Source of the DNA: Bacillus sp. FJAT-26390
GTDB lineage: Bacteria; Bacillota; Bacilli; Paenibacillales; Paenibacillaceae
Reading direction: 5' to 3'
NCBI RefSeq assembly: GCF_001682865.1
Contig: NZ_MAQX01000011.1
Location: 409,692 to 473,691 of the forward strand
Length of the DNA stretch: 64,000 bases
Below are positions 35,501-43,761 of the stretch, piece after piece. The notes beneath the pieces are model-generated. The model was not told where the DNA came from and made no database searches. It worked only from the letters and a program-made list of their open reading frames with translations. The position numbers were made by a program, and so were the translations under genes. Numbering within the stretch: position 1 is the first letter of the stretch; the number at the start of each line of letters is the position of its first letter.

Positions 35501-36193
35501 TTAAGGCTCCACCGATTCGGCTAACTTCATGGCCTCGTCGCCCGAAATCGGACCGGACACGCCATACTGAATGCCGTCAGCCACCCAGAACAGCTCCGTG
35601 AACTCGGCTTGCTCGAAAATTAAGCCGTCCGCTCCGCCCACTTTGGTCTGTGTGAACAGGTCCGTCGGGAACACCGCCGGCATGCGGCTCGCGCTGAACG
35701 TCACCGTCTTATCACCCGAGCTGTATGTGAAGTTTAAATCTCTGAGCGGTTGGTCCTTCATTCCCACGCCGACGATCTCAGCCAGCTTGAAGCCTTCCGG
35801 GGCGACTTGAGGAACAAGCACACCGGAACCGAAAGCTGCTTTCGCTGCCTCCGCCGTTCCTAACGGAGTCGTAATCAATTGGGACAACTCCGAACCCGTG
35901 GCTCCTCCGTTTCCGGGCAGCACGATTCCCGAAGAATTATCCGTTGGCGTCGGGACTGCGGCGGGCTCTTGCAGCATCGGCAATCCCGTCACTATGACGA
36001 CTGCCGCGACCAGCGCTGCCGCTCCTGCAAGCCAGGCTTTCGGAAGAACGAATCGGGCGCGGCCTCTCTGCTCCGCGGCGGCTTGTTTCCTGATCTTCTG
36101 TTTAACGCTATCGCTCAATTCCATTCTAGAAAACAACATATCATCCGACTCCTTTTGCAAATGTTGACGTAAATTACGCTCAATGTCCGTCAT
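35501..36193 (-). CDS. Anti-sigma factor-like membrane protein with DUF4367-type domain
   Basis: 230 residues: a cytosolic N-terminus (about 1-45, DIERNLRQHLQKESDDMLFSRMELSDSVKQKI), one membrane segment (AWLAGAAALVAAVVIVTGLPML, about 50-72) and an outside domain of about 130 residues with the FTYSSGDKTVTFSASR and LFWVADGIQYGVSG blocks typical of DUF4367. It overlaps the sigma-factor gene by 14 nt, as coupled anti-sigma genes do. It probably sequesters the ECF sigma factor and senses an envelope or outside signal. Confidence 0.82.
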   Translation of the reverse strand: MTDIERNLRQHLQKESDDMLFSRMELSDSVKQKIRKQAAAEQRGRARFVLPKAWLAGAAALVAAVVIVTGLPMLQEPAAVPTPTDNSSGIVLPGNGGATGSELSQLITTPLGTAEAAKAAFGSGVLVPQVAPEGFKLAEIVGVGMKDQPLRDLNFTYSSGDKTVTFSASRMPAVFPTDLFTQTKVGGADGLIFEQAEFTELFWVADGIQYGVSGPISGDEAMKLAESVEP

Positions 36194-36734
36194 CGGTTGT
36201 CTCCTCCTTGCGCATTTCCCGAGCCAACGCCTCGCGCGCCCGGTGCAGTCTGTTTCTCACGGTACCCTCGGGCGACGACGTCGCTTTCGCAATTTCCCGT
36301 GTGTCCAAGTCCAGATAATAATATAAATACAAAGCCTCCTGATACGGCAGAGGCAGAAGCAGCATATGCCGCAAAATCTCGCTTTTCTGCAATCTTTTAA
36401 GCGCTTCTTCTTCCACGTTGAATATCCGTCCCCGCTCCATCAGGCTGGGATCGGTCGGCTGTTCCGTAAACATCCTCACGCCCATCTTGTCCCGGCAAAC
36501 GTTGATAACGATCGTCGTCAACCAGGTTTTAACCGCGCTATCTCCACGAAACAAGTTCCAGTTGCGATAAGCGCGAAGAAACACCTCCTGACTGATATCC
36601 TCGGCAAAATGCCGATCGCCGGTATAAAAATAAGCGGTGCGCATGATCGTCGAGCCAAAGCTTTCCATCAGCTGCTCTAGAGCTTGAGAGGGATCTTTCG
36701 GGAAATTTTCCTTATTATTCGAGCCGGCCGGCAT
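36180..36734 (-). CDS. ECF-type RNA polymerase sigma factor
   Basis: About 184 residues from the ATG at 36734; GTG at 36737 is equally placed (GGAGGTGA ends 7-10 nt upstream), while a longer frame to 36788 has no ribosome binding site. Region 2 is YTGDRHFAEDISQEVFLRAYRNWNLFRGDSAVKTWL and region 4 is LPYQEALYLYYYLDLDTREIAKATSSPEGTVRNRLHRARE. The two regions without a long non-conserved insert define the ECF class. It is co-transcribed with the DUF4367 anti-sigma gene. Target promoters are unknown; none with an obvious ECF signature was found upstream. Confidence 0.92.
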   Translation of the reverse strand: MPAGSNNKENFPKDPSQALEQLMESFGSTIMRTAYFYTGDRHFAEDISQEVFLRAYRNWNLFRGDSAVKTWLTTIVINVCRDKMGVRMFTEQPTDPSLMERGRIFNVEEEALKRLQKSEILRHMLLLPLPYQEALYLYYYLDLDTREIAKATSSPEGTVRNRLHRAREALAREMRKEETTDDGH

Positions 36735-36874
36735 CACTGAATTATCACCTCCACCTATTAGACGGCCTGAGCGCATTTTTCGCTGCACTGCGCTTTAAAT
36801 CTGACAGTCCAATAAAGATTTCGCGAAATTGAGCTTAATTCACCATACGCCTTCTTGCTTGAATTTCAAACGAT

Positions 36875-36913
36875 AAAAGCCACATGTACAGTATGACTGT
36901 TGATGCGGCTTTT
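36875..36913. terminator. Possible bidirectional hairpin terminator
   Basis: AAAAGCC (36875-36881) and GGCTTTT (36907-36913) are complementary, with inner ACAGT/ACTGT pairing. It lies in the 420-bp gap between the sigma-factor promoter side and the BlaI gene, and matches no neighbouring gene end, so it is weakly supported. Confidence 0.3.
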
Positions 36914-36974
36914 CGACTTCATCTTTGGTTTAAAAGATCCCCCATATCCGTTTATACTAACACTATTTTCACTA

Positions 36975-37020
36975 GATGACCTCTTCGTTGCCAGCGATGC
37001 GCTCTCCCACCTAGGGGTAA
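36975..37020 (-). pseudogene. Short tRNA-Ala(GGC)-like fragment
   Basis: GATGACCTCTTCGTTGCCAG followed by CGATGCGCTCTCCCACCT matches the complement of the tRNA-Ala anticodon arm and D arm with two or three changes and keeps the GGC anticodon context. The acceptor and T arms are missing. It has the same orientation as all other copies. Confidence 0.65.
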
Positions 37021-37080
37021 TACACATTATAATAATTATTATTTTCGTCGTTATAGGAAGTGAATGGTACGAGACGTTCG

Positions 37081-37149
37081 TTGACATAATAGGACTACAC
37101 GTGTAGTATATGGATTTCAGGCCTACAATTGTGATCCTTTTACATGTAA
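37081..37149 (+). promoter_or_regulatory. BlaI-regulated promoter with three operator-like dyads
   Basis: TTGACA (37081-37086) and TAGTAT (37104-37109) are 17 bp apart. The perfect 14-bp palindrome ACTACACGTGTAGT (37094-37107) overlaps the -10 box and fits the TACA-N2-TGTA pattern of BlaI/MecI operators. TACAATTGTG (37124-37133) and TTACATGTAA (37140-37149) follow. Autorepression by the BlaI-type protein encoded next is expected. Confidence 0.8.
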
Positions 37150-37164
37150 CAGGAGGTTTCAAGA

Positions 37165-37572
37165 ATGATTAAATTACCACAAATCACAGATGCAGAATGG
37201 GAAGTTATGAAAATCCTCTGGGCGAAGGAGGAATGCCCATCCAGCGAAATTGTTAAACAACTAACGGAAACAATGGACTGGAGTCCGAAGACGATTCGTA
37301 CGCTGCTTAACCGCCTGGTGCAGAAAGAAGCGGTTGGAATCAACAAAGATGAATCGCGACGAGCCCAAATGTTTTATCCATTGGTTTCAGAAAATGAGTA
37401 TTTGCAAAGTGAAACCAAAACTTTTCTGCAAAAATTGTACGGTGGAGCCATTAAACCGATGCTTGCGAACTTCCTGCAGGAGAAAAAACTGACGGAACAG
37501 GAAATCAATGAGCTGAAACAATTATTCGATGATAACAAAAACGATGATAACAAATCGAAGACAGGCATATAG
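37165..37572 (+). CDS. BlaI/MecI/CopY-family repressor
   Basis: 135 residues, normal for the family. The winged helix (QITDAEWEVMKILWAKEECPSSEIVKQL, then WSPKTIRTLLNRLVQKEAVG) spans residues 1-75; a helical dimerisation tail with LQEKKLTEQEINELKQLFDD follows. AGGAGG lies 8 nt before ATG. In BlaI and MecI the tail is cleaved after signalling by the paired membrane protease; such a protease is encoded two bases downstream. It likely represses its own promoter at the dyads 37094-37149. Confidence 0.93.
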   Translation: MIKLPQITDAEWEVMKILWAKEECPSSEIVKQLTETMDWSPKTIRTLLNRLVQKEAVGINKDESRRAQMFYPLVSENEYLQSETKTFLQKLYGGAIKPMLANFLQEKKLTEQEINELKQLFDDNKNDDNKSKTGI

Positions 37573-37574
37573 CC

Positions 37575-39218
37575 ATGACATATGTGTATATGCAGGTTTT
37601 TTTCGACTGGGTGATTCGGGCTTCGCTGATGGCAAGTGTGCTGGTTATTCTCATTGTCATGATCAAATGGATGCTCAGAAACAAGTTGCAGCCGAAGTGG
37701 CATTATTTCCTATGGTTTCCTGTTGTCATTCGGCTCGTATTGCCTTGGGCACCCGAGAGCTCGTACAGCGTGTACAATCTACTTCCAATTAAGCAGCCGT
37801 TGTCTAATGAATTCCTTTCAGGATCGCTCTATGATATTTCCAATCGTTATGAACAAAGAAATCAGTTGAAGAATAACGAGGATTCTCCGAGCGGATGGAC
37901 ACTCAAAGGTTCATCCGACGTCACAGTTCATTCCGCTGCAAACGTTCCTGAGCAAGAAATCCCTGCCATGCAATCGTTTGTGAATCTATTATCCAAAATA
38001 ACGCTGCGAGACATGCTGTTGTTTGTTTGGTTGCTAGGGGTCATAGTGTTAAGTCTTATAACCCTTATAGCCAATATCAACGTGTATAGACGAATTAAAA
38101 AACAGCCCCATGTAACCAATCCGGCGGTCTTACAAGTATTCGAGCAATGCAAACGCCAAATGTCGGTCAAACAACCGATTCTTCTGACCGAAACAGATGA
38201 AGTGCCGAGTCCTGCGGTTTATGGGTTTATGAAACCAAGGATTTTATTATCCCGTTCGTTGATTCGTTCGATGGATGCCGATCAATTCCGTTATATTTTC
38301 AATCATGAACTGGCACATATCAAGCGCAGGGATGTTGCGATGAATTGGCTCATGCATGTTCTGGTTATTTTACATTGGTTTAATCCGATTATGTGGGTTG
38401 TCTACGCACGAATGCGGGCAGATCAAGAAATAGCCTGTGATGCATTAGCCCTGTCCTACATCCATGCTGAACAAAAAGCAGCGTACGGTCAGACGATCAT
38501 TAATTTATTGGAGCATTATGCAGGAGCCCGGAGATATCCAGGTTTGGTCGGATTATCGGGTAATTACAAGCATCTCAAGAGGAGAATTCTCATGATTAAA
38601 CATTTTAAGAAAAATTCTATTCGCTTATCTGTATTAGGAATTGTAACGCTATTAACTGTCTGCTCATTCTCATTAGTAAATGCTCAAGGGAATGCCCAAT
38701 TAAAAGAAACAGTTGAAGTTGTAAAGCTATCGCAGCCTGGAGGCGGCCAAATCCAAAGCCTGACAGTCAATACTGCGGAAGAAGCTACTCTGGTATTGCA
38801 GAAGTATTTTAACCTGACTGGATTTTCACTTATACCAGATGAGAGAGAAGTAGCCACTGCATCATATGTAACCACAGATGACAGTATGCGTGTATGGGTT
38901 GGTCAGAATAATAAAATAATCGGTCTCAACAATATGATGGCATGGAAAGAATTAAAAAAAAGAAATGGAACACAAAAAGAACAGTGGATTTCAATAGACC
39001 AAAGTAAAGAGAAAGCGATTCAGTTGGCTCAACCATTCCTGGACGTTAGTGTTCAAGAAGTACAAATCACAACAATCGAGCATAGCTACGCCAATGACTC
39101 TCTTATTTTATTTGAAATTAAACCTTCTTCCGCAGGCAATCTTATTAGCGATGGCAGTTTTCATGTATCTTTGGACCGATCCACTGGAGCTATCATGAAT
39201 ATTAATCCTTTTCTGTGA
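37575..39218 (+). CDS. BlaR1/MecR1-type M56 membrane metallopeptidase with non-PBP sensor
   Basis: 547 residues. Four membrane segments (about 10-32, 41-57, 135-160 and 350-370) surround a cytosolic M56 protease with the zinc motif HELAH in FNHELAHIKRRD (near residue 245) and the downstream Glu in RADQEIACDALA. In BlaR1 the last membrane helix leads to an outside penicillin-binding domain; here the outside part is only about 175 residues with no SxxK, SxN or KTG motif, and its end (SFHVSLDRSTGAIMNINPFL) recalls PepSY-like folds. So the ligand is probably not a beta-lactam. It should cleave, or trigger cleavage of, the BlaI-type repressor. Confidence 0.88.
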   Translation: MTYVYMQVFFDWVIRASLMASVLVILIVMIKWMLRNKLQPKWHYFLWFPVVIRLVLPWAPESSYSVYNLLPIKQPLSNEFLSGSLYDISNRYEQRNQLKNNEDSPSGWTLKGSSDVTVHSAANVPEQEIPAMQSFVNLLSKITLRDMLLFVWLLGVIVLSLITLIANINVYRRIKKQPHVTNPAVLQVFEQCKRQMSVKQPILLTETDEVPSPAVYGFMKPRILLSRSLIRSMDADQFRYIFNHELAHIKRRDVAMNWLMHVLVILHWFNPIMWVVYARMRADQEIACDALALSYIHAEQKAAYGQTIINLLEHYAGARRYPGLVGLSGNYKHLKRRILMIKHFKKNSIRLSVLGIVTLLTVCSFSLVNAQGNAQLKETVEVVKLSQPGGGQIQSLTVNTAEEATLVLQKYFNLTGFSLIPDEREVATASYVTTDDSMRVWVGQNNKIIGLNNMMAWKELKKRNGTQKEQWISIDQSKEKAIQLAQPFLDVSVQEVQITTIEHSYANDSLILFEIKPSSAGNLISDGSFHVSLDRSTGAIMNINPFL

Positions 39219-39301
39219 ATGAGCTGAACGACTGCAGGTTATCAACTGCTTTCTCAGCGCCGTAGGGCAACAAATGGGCAATCGGAGAAAGATAGTTAAA
39301 T

Positions 39302-39348
39302 AACCAGTGCAGCATTCTGAACATCAGATTGTCGCACTGGTTTTTTTC
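39302..39348 (+). terminator. Terminator after the BlaI/BlaR1-like operon
   Basis: AACCAGTGC (39302-39310) pairs perfectly with GCACTGGTT (39334-39342), followed by TTTTTT. It lies 84 bp after the stop of the protease gene. No gene is seen in 39350-39766, which holds the repeat element below. Confidence 0.85.
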
Positions 39349-39573
39349 ACAAGTTGAACCTTGGTAAAATACTTCAATAATTCACTAATTTGCACATGGT
39401 GAAATATCTATTAATAACCTTCCCCTGATCTTATCCAAAAGAAGCAAAGCACAGCGGTAAATTTCGATGCCATGCTACTACGTTCACGCTTCGTACGCGC
39501 CGTCTGCCCCATTTAGCGCATCCACCATAGTAAACAGAAAATCACGTCCAGAGGACGTGGTGTGAATTGTTTA

Positions 39574-39723
39574 TTTGGTGGAGCCTGGGGGATACTACTC
39601 GGCTACTCGTCTTTCCACCATGGGATGTCCGAATCTTGATCAAATGGCTGACGAAGCTTACTCACCCATTTCGTCCGCGCGGACTGAACCCCTGAGTTCG
39701 CCACCTGTAAGGGCTCCACCAAA
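39574..39723. repeat. 150-bp element bounded by inverted tRNA-Ala 3' ends
   Basis: TTTGGTGGAGCC (39574-39585) and its exact complement GGCTCCACCAAA (39712-39723) enclose 126 bp. The inside carries GGATGTCCGAATCTTGATCA (39623) as at 24604 and CATTTCGTCCGCGCGGACTG (39667) as at 25867. A hairpin CACGTCC/GGACGTG precedes it at 39543-39559. It has the shape of a miniature inverted-repeat element next to the intact tRNA-Ala, but no target duplication was found. Confidence 0.55.
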
Positions 39724-39731
39724 CACAAAAA

Positions 39732-39754
39732 AACACGCCAAAATTTGGCGTGTT
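39732..39754 (-). terminator. Terminator of tRNA-Ala
   Basis: AACACGCC and GGCGTGTT form a perfect stem; on the minus strand it is followed by TTTTTTTGTG. It lies 13 bp beyond the CCA end of the tRNA. Confidence 0.8.
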
Positions 39755-39766
39755 AAAATTTGTGTT

Positions 39767-39842
39767 TGGTGGAGCCTAGGGGGATCGAACCCCTGACCTC
39801 ATCGCTGCCAGCGATGCGCTCTCCCAGCTGAGCTAAGGCCCC
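39767..39842 (-). tRNA. tRNA-Ala(GGC)
   Basis: 76 nt with encoded CCA. The acceptor stem GGGGCCT/AGGCTCC pairs with one G-U; D arm has GCTC...GAGC, the anticodon stem CATCG/CGATG encloses CTGGCAG with anticodon GGC, and the T loop reads GTTCGATC. All invariant positions are present, so it should be functional. It is the parent of the partial copies listed elsewhere. Confidence 0.97.
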
Positions 39843-39885
39843 AAATGACGACAAGATTGATCTTAGCACAGCGTCGCCAAAATTG

Positions 39886-40368
39886 TCAATCTTTATCTAT
39901 CATGCCGTTGAGCGGATGTTTGGACAGCAGGTTGTTGAGCTCCTTCATGAACATATCGATGTCCTTGAATTGGCGGTAAACAGACGCGAAGCGGACATAG
40001 GCTACCTCGTCAACGGGGTAAAGCTCGTTCATGACAATGCCGCCGATATCGCTGCTGTCAACTTCGGCATGTGCCGTTGTGCGAAGCTCCTTCTCAACCT
40101 CGGATACAATAACTTCGAGGCGTTCTACCGGTACGGGACGCTTCTCGCAGGCGCGGATAAGACCGCGTAGTATTTTGTCTCGGCTGAACTCTTCGCGGCT
40201 TCCGTCTTTTTTGATGACGATTAGAGGCGTTTCTTCAATCATTTCGAAGGTCGTGAAGCGGCGGCTGCACTTTTCGCATTCACGGCGGCGACGAATAGAT
40301 TTGTTTTCGTTAGCCGGCCTCGAGTCCAATACTTTTGTTCCGGCATAGTCGCAATATGGACATTTCAT
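39886..40368 (-). CDS. nrdR: Transcriptional repressor NrdR
   Basis: 160 residues, as usual. An N-terminal zinc ribbon (CPYCDYAG and CEKCSRRF, residues 3-34) is followed by an ATP-cone ([31 protein letters not shown], about 49-80). NrdR binds NrdR boxes upstream of ribonucleotide reductase genes and senses (d)ATP. In Firmicutes nrdR lies close to coaE and polA, as here, although an SASP gene intervenes in the opposite direction. The start ATG has AAGGAGG upstream. Confidence 0.97.
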   Translation of the reverse strand: MKCPYCDYAGTKVLDSRPANENKSIRRRRECEKCSRRFTTFEMIEETPLIVIKKDGSREEFSRDKILRGLIRACEKRPVPVERLEVIVSEVEKELRTTAHAEVDSSDIGGIVMNELYPVDEVAYVRFASVYRQFKDIDMFMKELNNLLSKHPLNGMIDKD

Positions 40369-40511
40369 GCTGCGTATTGCCTCCTTTCTTAGTCAGCAAG
40401 AGCCTTTGAAATGGGCTCTTCTCAAATTAATTTAATTTCCAAGTAATTCCTGTAATGAAGTTTTGATTTTTGCACATAATACTTTTACCAACCGCAAGGA
40501 GGTGAACATAC

Positions 40512-40730
40512 ATGAGCGCATCCCGCAGCAGTAACCAACTAGTAGTACCACAAGCGACAGCTGCACTTGACCAAATGAAATATGAAGTTGCTCAAGAGCT
40601 AGGCATCGCAATTCCGCAAGACGGATACTACGGCAACATGGCTACAAAAGACGCTGGCTCCATCGGGGGTTACATTACCCGTCGCCTAGTGCAAATTGCC
40701 GAGCAATCCCTTGCTGGCCAATACAAATAA
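40512..40730 (+). CDS. Alpha/beta-type small acid-soluble spore protein
   Basis: 72 residues with the two family signatures: YEVAQELGI (containing the GPR protease site context, E-L-G-I) and SIGGYITRRLVQIAEQ near the C-terminus. These proteins coat and protect spore DNA and are broken down at germination. AAGGAGGTGA 7 nt before ATG is a near-perfect ribosome binding site. A weak forespore SigG-like promoter (TGTAAT, then CATAATA after 18 bp) lies at about 40454-40484. The gene proves an endospore former. Confidence 0.95.
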   Translation: MSASRSSNQLVVPQATAALDQMKYEVAQELGIAIPQDGYYGNMATKDAGSIGGYITRRLVQIAEQSLAGQYK

Positions 40731-40837
40731 TGATTCATTACATGTTGTATGAATAAAGGATGCTTTGGCAGGGCCCGTCCAAGAAGTGACGGGCCTCCAA
40801 GGCTTCGTTGTATTTGCATATTCGGTATAATCGTTCA

Positions 40838-41404
40838 TCAGAAGGTCGGATATAAATCCTTGTATTTATTATAATAGTATACAACCCTCTGTACATAGTG
40901 CCTAGTTTCGCCAAAAGGGATTTCCTTCACCGAGTCTATTTTACCGTCCCATACACCAGAGTCAAGCCATTTCCTTACATTTCCAGGCCCTGCGTTGTAT
41001 GCGGCTATAGCGGCGATCTTATTGTGATTAAATTGCTGATCCAATGATTTTAAATACCACGCGCCAACCTCGATGCTGACATCTGCTCGATGCCTAAGCA
41101 TATCTTCGGTAACCTCTTCAAAACCCGCCTTTTGAATAACCCAATTAGCCGTATCCGGCATAATTTGCATCAAGCCCAAAGCGCCCTTCCTTGATTCCTG
41201 GCCTGTCCGATAATTGGTTTCACTGCGAATAATCGCAGCTACCAAATGTGGCTCAACCCCGTAATTTGAAGCACTTGCACGAATGTCATCCTTAAAATGA
41301 ACCGGATACATCATAGCGGCCAGCCAATCCGACTTAAGAAACAAAATCGTAATCAGCCCGAGCAGCAAAACTAATATCACTCTTTTCTTCAGTAGTACTC
41401 TCAT
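40838..41404 (-). CDS. Lytic transglycosylase, SLT type
   Basis: 188 residues. An N-terminal membrane anchor (VILVLLLGLITILFLKSDW) is followed by the SLT domain with catalytic Glu in RSETNYRTG, then GALGLMQIMPDTA and AYNAGPGNV. It cleaves peptidoglycan glycan strands with 1,6-anhydro product formation, outside the membrane. ATG at 41404 overlaps the coaE stop as ATGA; translation is likely coupled. The family is widely found in this place in Bacillales. Confidence 0.93.
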   Translation of the reverse strand: MRVLLKKRVILVLLLGLITILFLKSDWLAAMMYPVHFKDDIRASASNYGVEPHLVAAIIRSETNYRTGQESRKGALGLMQIMPDTANWVIQKAGFEEVTEDMLRHRADVSIEVGAWYLKSLDQQFNHNKIAAIAAYNAGPGNVRKWLDSGVWDGKIDSVKEIPFGETRHYVQRVVYYYNKYKDLYPTF

Positions 41405-41997
41405 GGCAGACACTTACTTTTCCAAAATTGTTCTAGCTGACGCTCCGTCTCCGCAAGCGTTCCGCTGTTGTCGATAACCCAATCCGCTTTTTCCCGCTTC
41501 TGCTCGATGTCCATTTGCAGCGCTACGCGGCGGCTGGCTTCTTCCTCTGGCAAATGATTTCTTTCCATTAAGCGCAATTTCTGCATTTCAGCCGGGACAT
41601 ATACAACCATAATGCCGTCGTACAAATGCTCCTGCTTCGTTTCATACAAGAGCGGGATATCCGCTACGACCAACCGCTCAGGAAATTGCTCCTCATACGT
41701 ATGTATGCGCTGCTGCATTCTCGAGCGTATAGCAGGGTGTGTAATCGCTTCGAGCTTCGCCAACGAGGCTTTATCTTGAAATACGATCTCGCCGAGCGCT
41801 TTGCGGTCAAGCGAGCCGTCTGCTGCAAGCACGGCTTGTCCGAACGTAGAGGCGATTGCCTCTAATGCTGACTCACCGGGAAGGACAACCTCCCTTGCAA
41901 CTTGATCGGCATCGACCAGCAGCGCACCGCGCTCAACGAGCATTTTAGCGATGGTGCTTTTGCCGCTGGCAATACCGCCGGTTAATCCGATTTTCAT
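41401..41997 (-). CDS. coaE: Dephospho-CoA kinase
   Basis: 198 residues. P-loop GLTGGIASGKST at the N-terminus, DADQVAREV for substrate binding and the lid region MERNHLPEEEASRR. It phosphorylates dephospho-CoA to give coenzyme A, the final step of the pathway. ATG at 41997 is chosen, with GAGGTG 6 nt upstream; a GTG three codons earlier overlaps that site. The order polA-mutM-ytaF-coaE is the one known from Bacillus subtilis. Confidence 0.96.
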   Translation of the reverse strand: MKIGLTGGIASGKSTIAKMLVERGALLVDADQVAREVVLPGESALEAIASTFGQAVLAADGSLDRKALGEIVFQDKASLAKLEAITHPAIRSRMQQRIHTYEEQFPERLVVADIPLLYETKQEHLYDGIMVVYVPAEMQKLRLMERNHLPEEEASRRVALQMDIEQKREKADWVIDNSGTLAETERQLEQFWKSKCLP

Positions 41998-42012
41998 CCA
42001 TTTCACCTCAAA

Positions 42013-42729
42013 TTATAACAGCTTCATGATTCCAATCATGATTAATAATAAGCCTGGCAGCAAAGATAATGTTTGCATGCCTTTCCACGCGGAGAAACGA
42101 AAGCCGAAGCGGATGCCGCTTACTAGAAAAATCGCGCTTGCAGCAGCTATCGTGAGTGCCGTAATCAAGGATGGCAATCCAATCATTGCGGCTCCTAAGC
42201 CTGCTCCAAATGCATCAAGCGATAACGCAAAGCCAAGCATGATCGCTTCCGATGCAGAGATCGTACCCGATTTATCTACGTCGGCCGCTTGCGGCGTCCG
42301 CAAGATTTGGATCACAAGGCCAAGCCGTTTCAGCTCCACCATGACAACAAGTGCTGCATTTGCAATTTCTCCTGCATGTGTTTTTACTCCGCCTCCAGCA
42401 GCTTCCGCACTGCTCTGGCTTGCAGCCTCAGCGGATTCGCCCGCTTCATCGTTTTGCCTGCCGCGCTTTAGCTGAAACAGCGCCCAGCCCCCAATTAGAA
42501 TAAGCACGCAAGCACCGATCAGGCGCGCGACAAACTCTGACAAAAATCCGGTAAGCCAACCTCCGACCTGCATCGACAAATAAATGATGATGCCAGAGCA
42601 GCAAGCTATTATCAACACCGACAGTAACGGGATGCGAATTCTCCGCAATCCATACGTCACACCAACACCAAATCCGTCCAAACTAACGGCAAAAGCAAGC
42701 ACTAATAGTGAAACAACATGCGCGAACAA
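42013..42729 (-). CDS. ytaF: Sporulation membrane protein YtaF
   Basis: 239 residues from the TTG at 42729 (GGAGGG 9 nt upstream). Two MntP-like halves, LLVLAFAVSLDGFGVGVTYG and IMLGFALSLDAFGAGLGAAM, each with about three membrane segments, are joined by a polar linker rich in Ala/Glu (about residues 90-120). YtaF proteins belong to the MntP/TerC-like LysE superfamily and are conserved in spore formers; the transported ion is not established. Confidence 0.9.
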   Translation of the reverse strand: MFAHVVSLLVLAFAVSLDGFGVGVTYGLRRIRIPLLSVLIIACCSGIIIYLSMQVGGWLTGFLSEFVARLIGACVLILIGGWALFQLKRGRQNDEAGESAEAASQSSAEAAGGGVKTHAGEIANAALVVMVELKRLGLVIQILRTPQAADVDKSGTISASEAIMLGFALSLDAFGAGLGAAMIGLPSLITALTIAAASAIFLVSGIRFGFRFSAWKGMQTLSLLPGLLLIMIGIMKLL

Positions 42730-42861
42730 TACTTTAGTCCCTCCCCGCACAGCGGCTGCCAGCTCACCTTAATGGCTGTGAGTAGTCATCCGCCCATTGT
42801 TCGTAACACATCTATCATATGCGGGGAGTATTTGTCTGTGCTTGTCGATTAGGAATTGCTG

Positions 42862-43713
42862 CTAAGCCTTTACTTTGGAAGGCATGTTCAGCTGCTGGCA
42901 TTTGCTGCAAATATGCGTGCCTCTGCCACCTACGATGAATTTCTCGATAGGTCTTGCACAAGTCGGGCATGGCTCGTCTTTCTTGCCGTAGACAAGGAGC
43001 TGGTGCTGGAACATGCCCATCTCACCCTGTCCGTTCACATAAGATTTGATCGATGATCCGCCTGCTTCAACCGCATGCGCAAGCGTCGAGCGAATCGCTT
43101 CGTATAACCTTTTCCATTCAGCTGGCTTCAGCGTATTTGGCGTTCGCTCCGGATGAATTCTCGCTTGGAACAACGCTTCATCTACATAAATATTGCCTAG
43201 GCCAACGATATGCTCTTGATTGAGAAGCAGCGGCTTGATTTTCGTCGCACGTTTCTCCAGCTTCCCGCGCAGCGCTTCAAGCGTGAAGGACGGCTCAAGC
43301 GGTTCGATGCCAAGCTTATTAAGCGGCGGCAGCTCGAGCTCAGAGCCCGCTTGGAACAGATGCATCGTGCCGAACTGGCGCACATCCTTATAACGCAGAT
43401 CCGTTCCATCGTCAAAATGAAAAATCACATGCGTATGAAGCTCAATAGGCTCCTCGGAAGGAAATACGCCGTAACGTCCTTCCATGCGAAGATGCGACAC
43501 CAGCACCAGCCCGTCCAAAATAATTCTTAAAAACTTACCGCGCCGCTCGACCGTTTCGATCGTATGCCCGGCAAGCGCATCCGCGAACTGTTCAGGCTCG
43601 GCAGGGCGTTGTATAATACGCGGGAGTCTTACGGTTACGGATTGGATTCGTTTTCCCGCTACAAGTTCAATTAATGTTCGTCTTACGGTTTCTACCTCTG
43701 GCAATTCAGGCAT
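42862..43713 (-). CDS. mutM: Formamidopyrimidine-DNA glycosylase
   Basis: 283 residues. The N-terminal PELPEVETV provides the Pro nucleophile and Glu; SHLRMEGRYG holds the catalytic Lys/Arg context region; the helix-two-turn-helix (VGLGNIYVDEALF) and the C-terminal zinc finger CPTCARPIEKFIVGGRGTHICSKC follow. It removes 8-oxoguanine and FaPy bases and nicks the abasic site. It follows polA by 48 bp in the same operon. Confidence 0.97.
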   Translation of the reverse strand: MPELPEVETVRRTLIELVAGKRIQSVTVRLPRIIQRPAEPEQFADALAGHTIETVERRGKFLRIILDGLVLVSHLRMEGRYGVFPSEEPIELHTHVIFHFDDGTDLRYKDVRQFGTMHLFQAGSELELPPLNKLGIEPLEPSFTLEALRGKLEKRATKIKPLLLNQEHIVGLGNIYVDEALFQARIHPERTPNTLKPAEWKRLYEAIRSTLAHAVEAGGSSIKSYVNGQGEMGMFQHQLLVYGKKDEPCPTCARPIEKFIVGGRGTHICSKCQQLNMPSKVKA

Positions 43714-43761
43714 TTCTCCTCACCTCAACAACCATTATACCCGAAACTGCCCGCCAATGGG

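Noticed and set aside
36794-37164. Gene-like minus-strand frame of 98 codons (36866-37162)
   Set aside because: It covers the BlaI operators and promoter and a tRNA-Ala fragment, has low-complexity Ile runs and no family resemblance.
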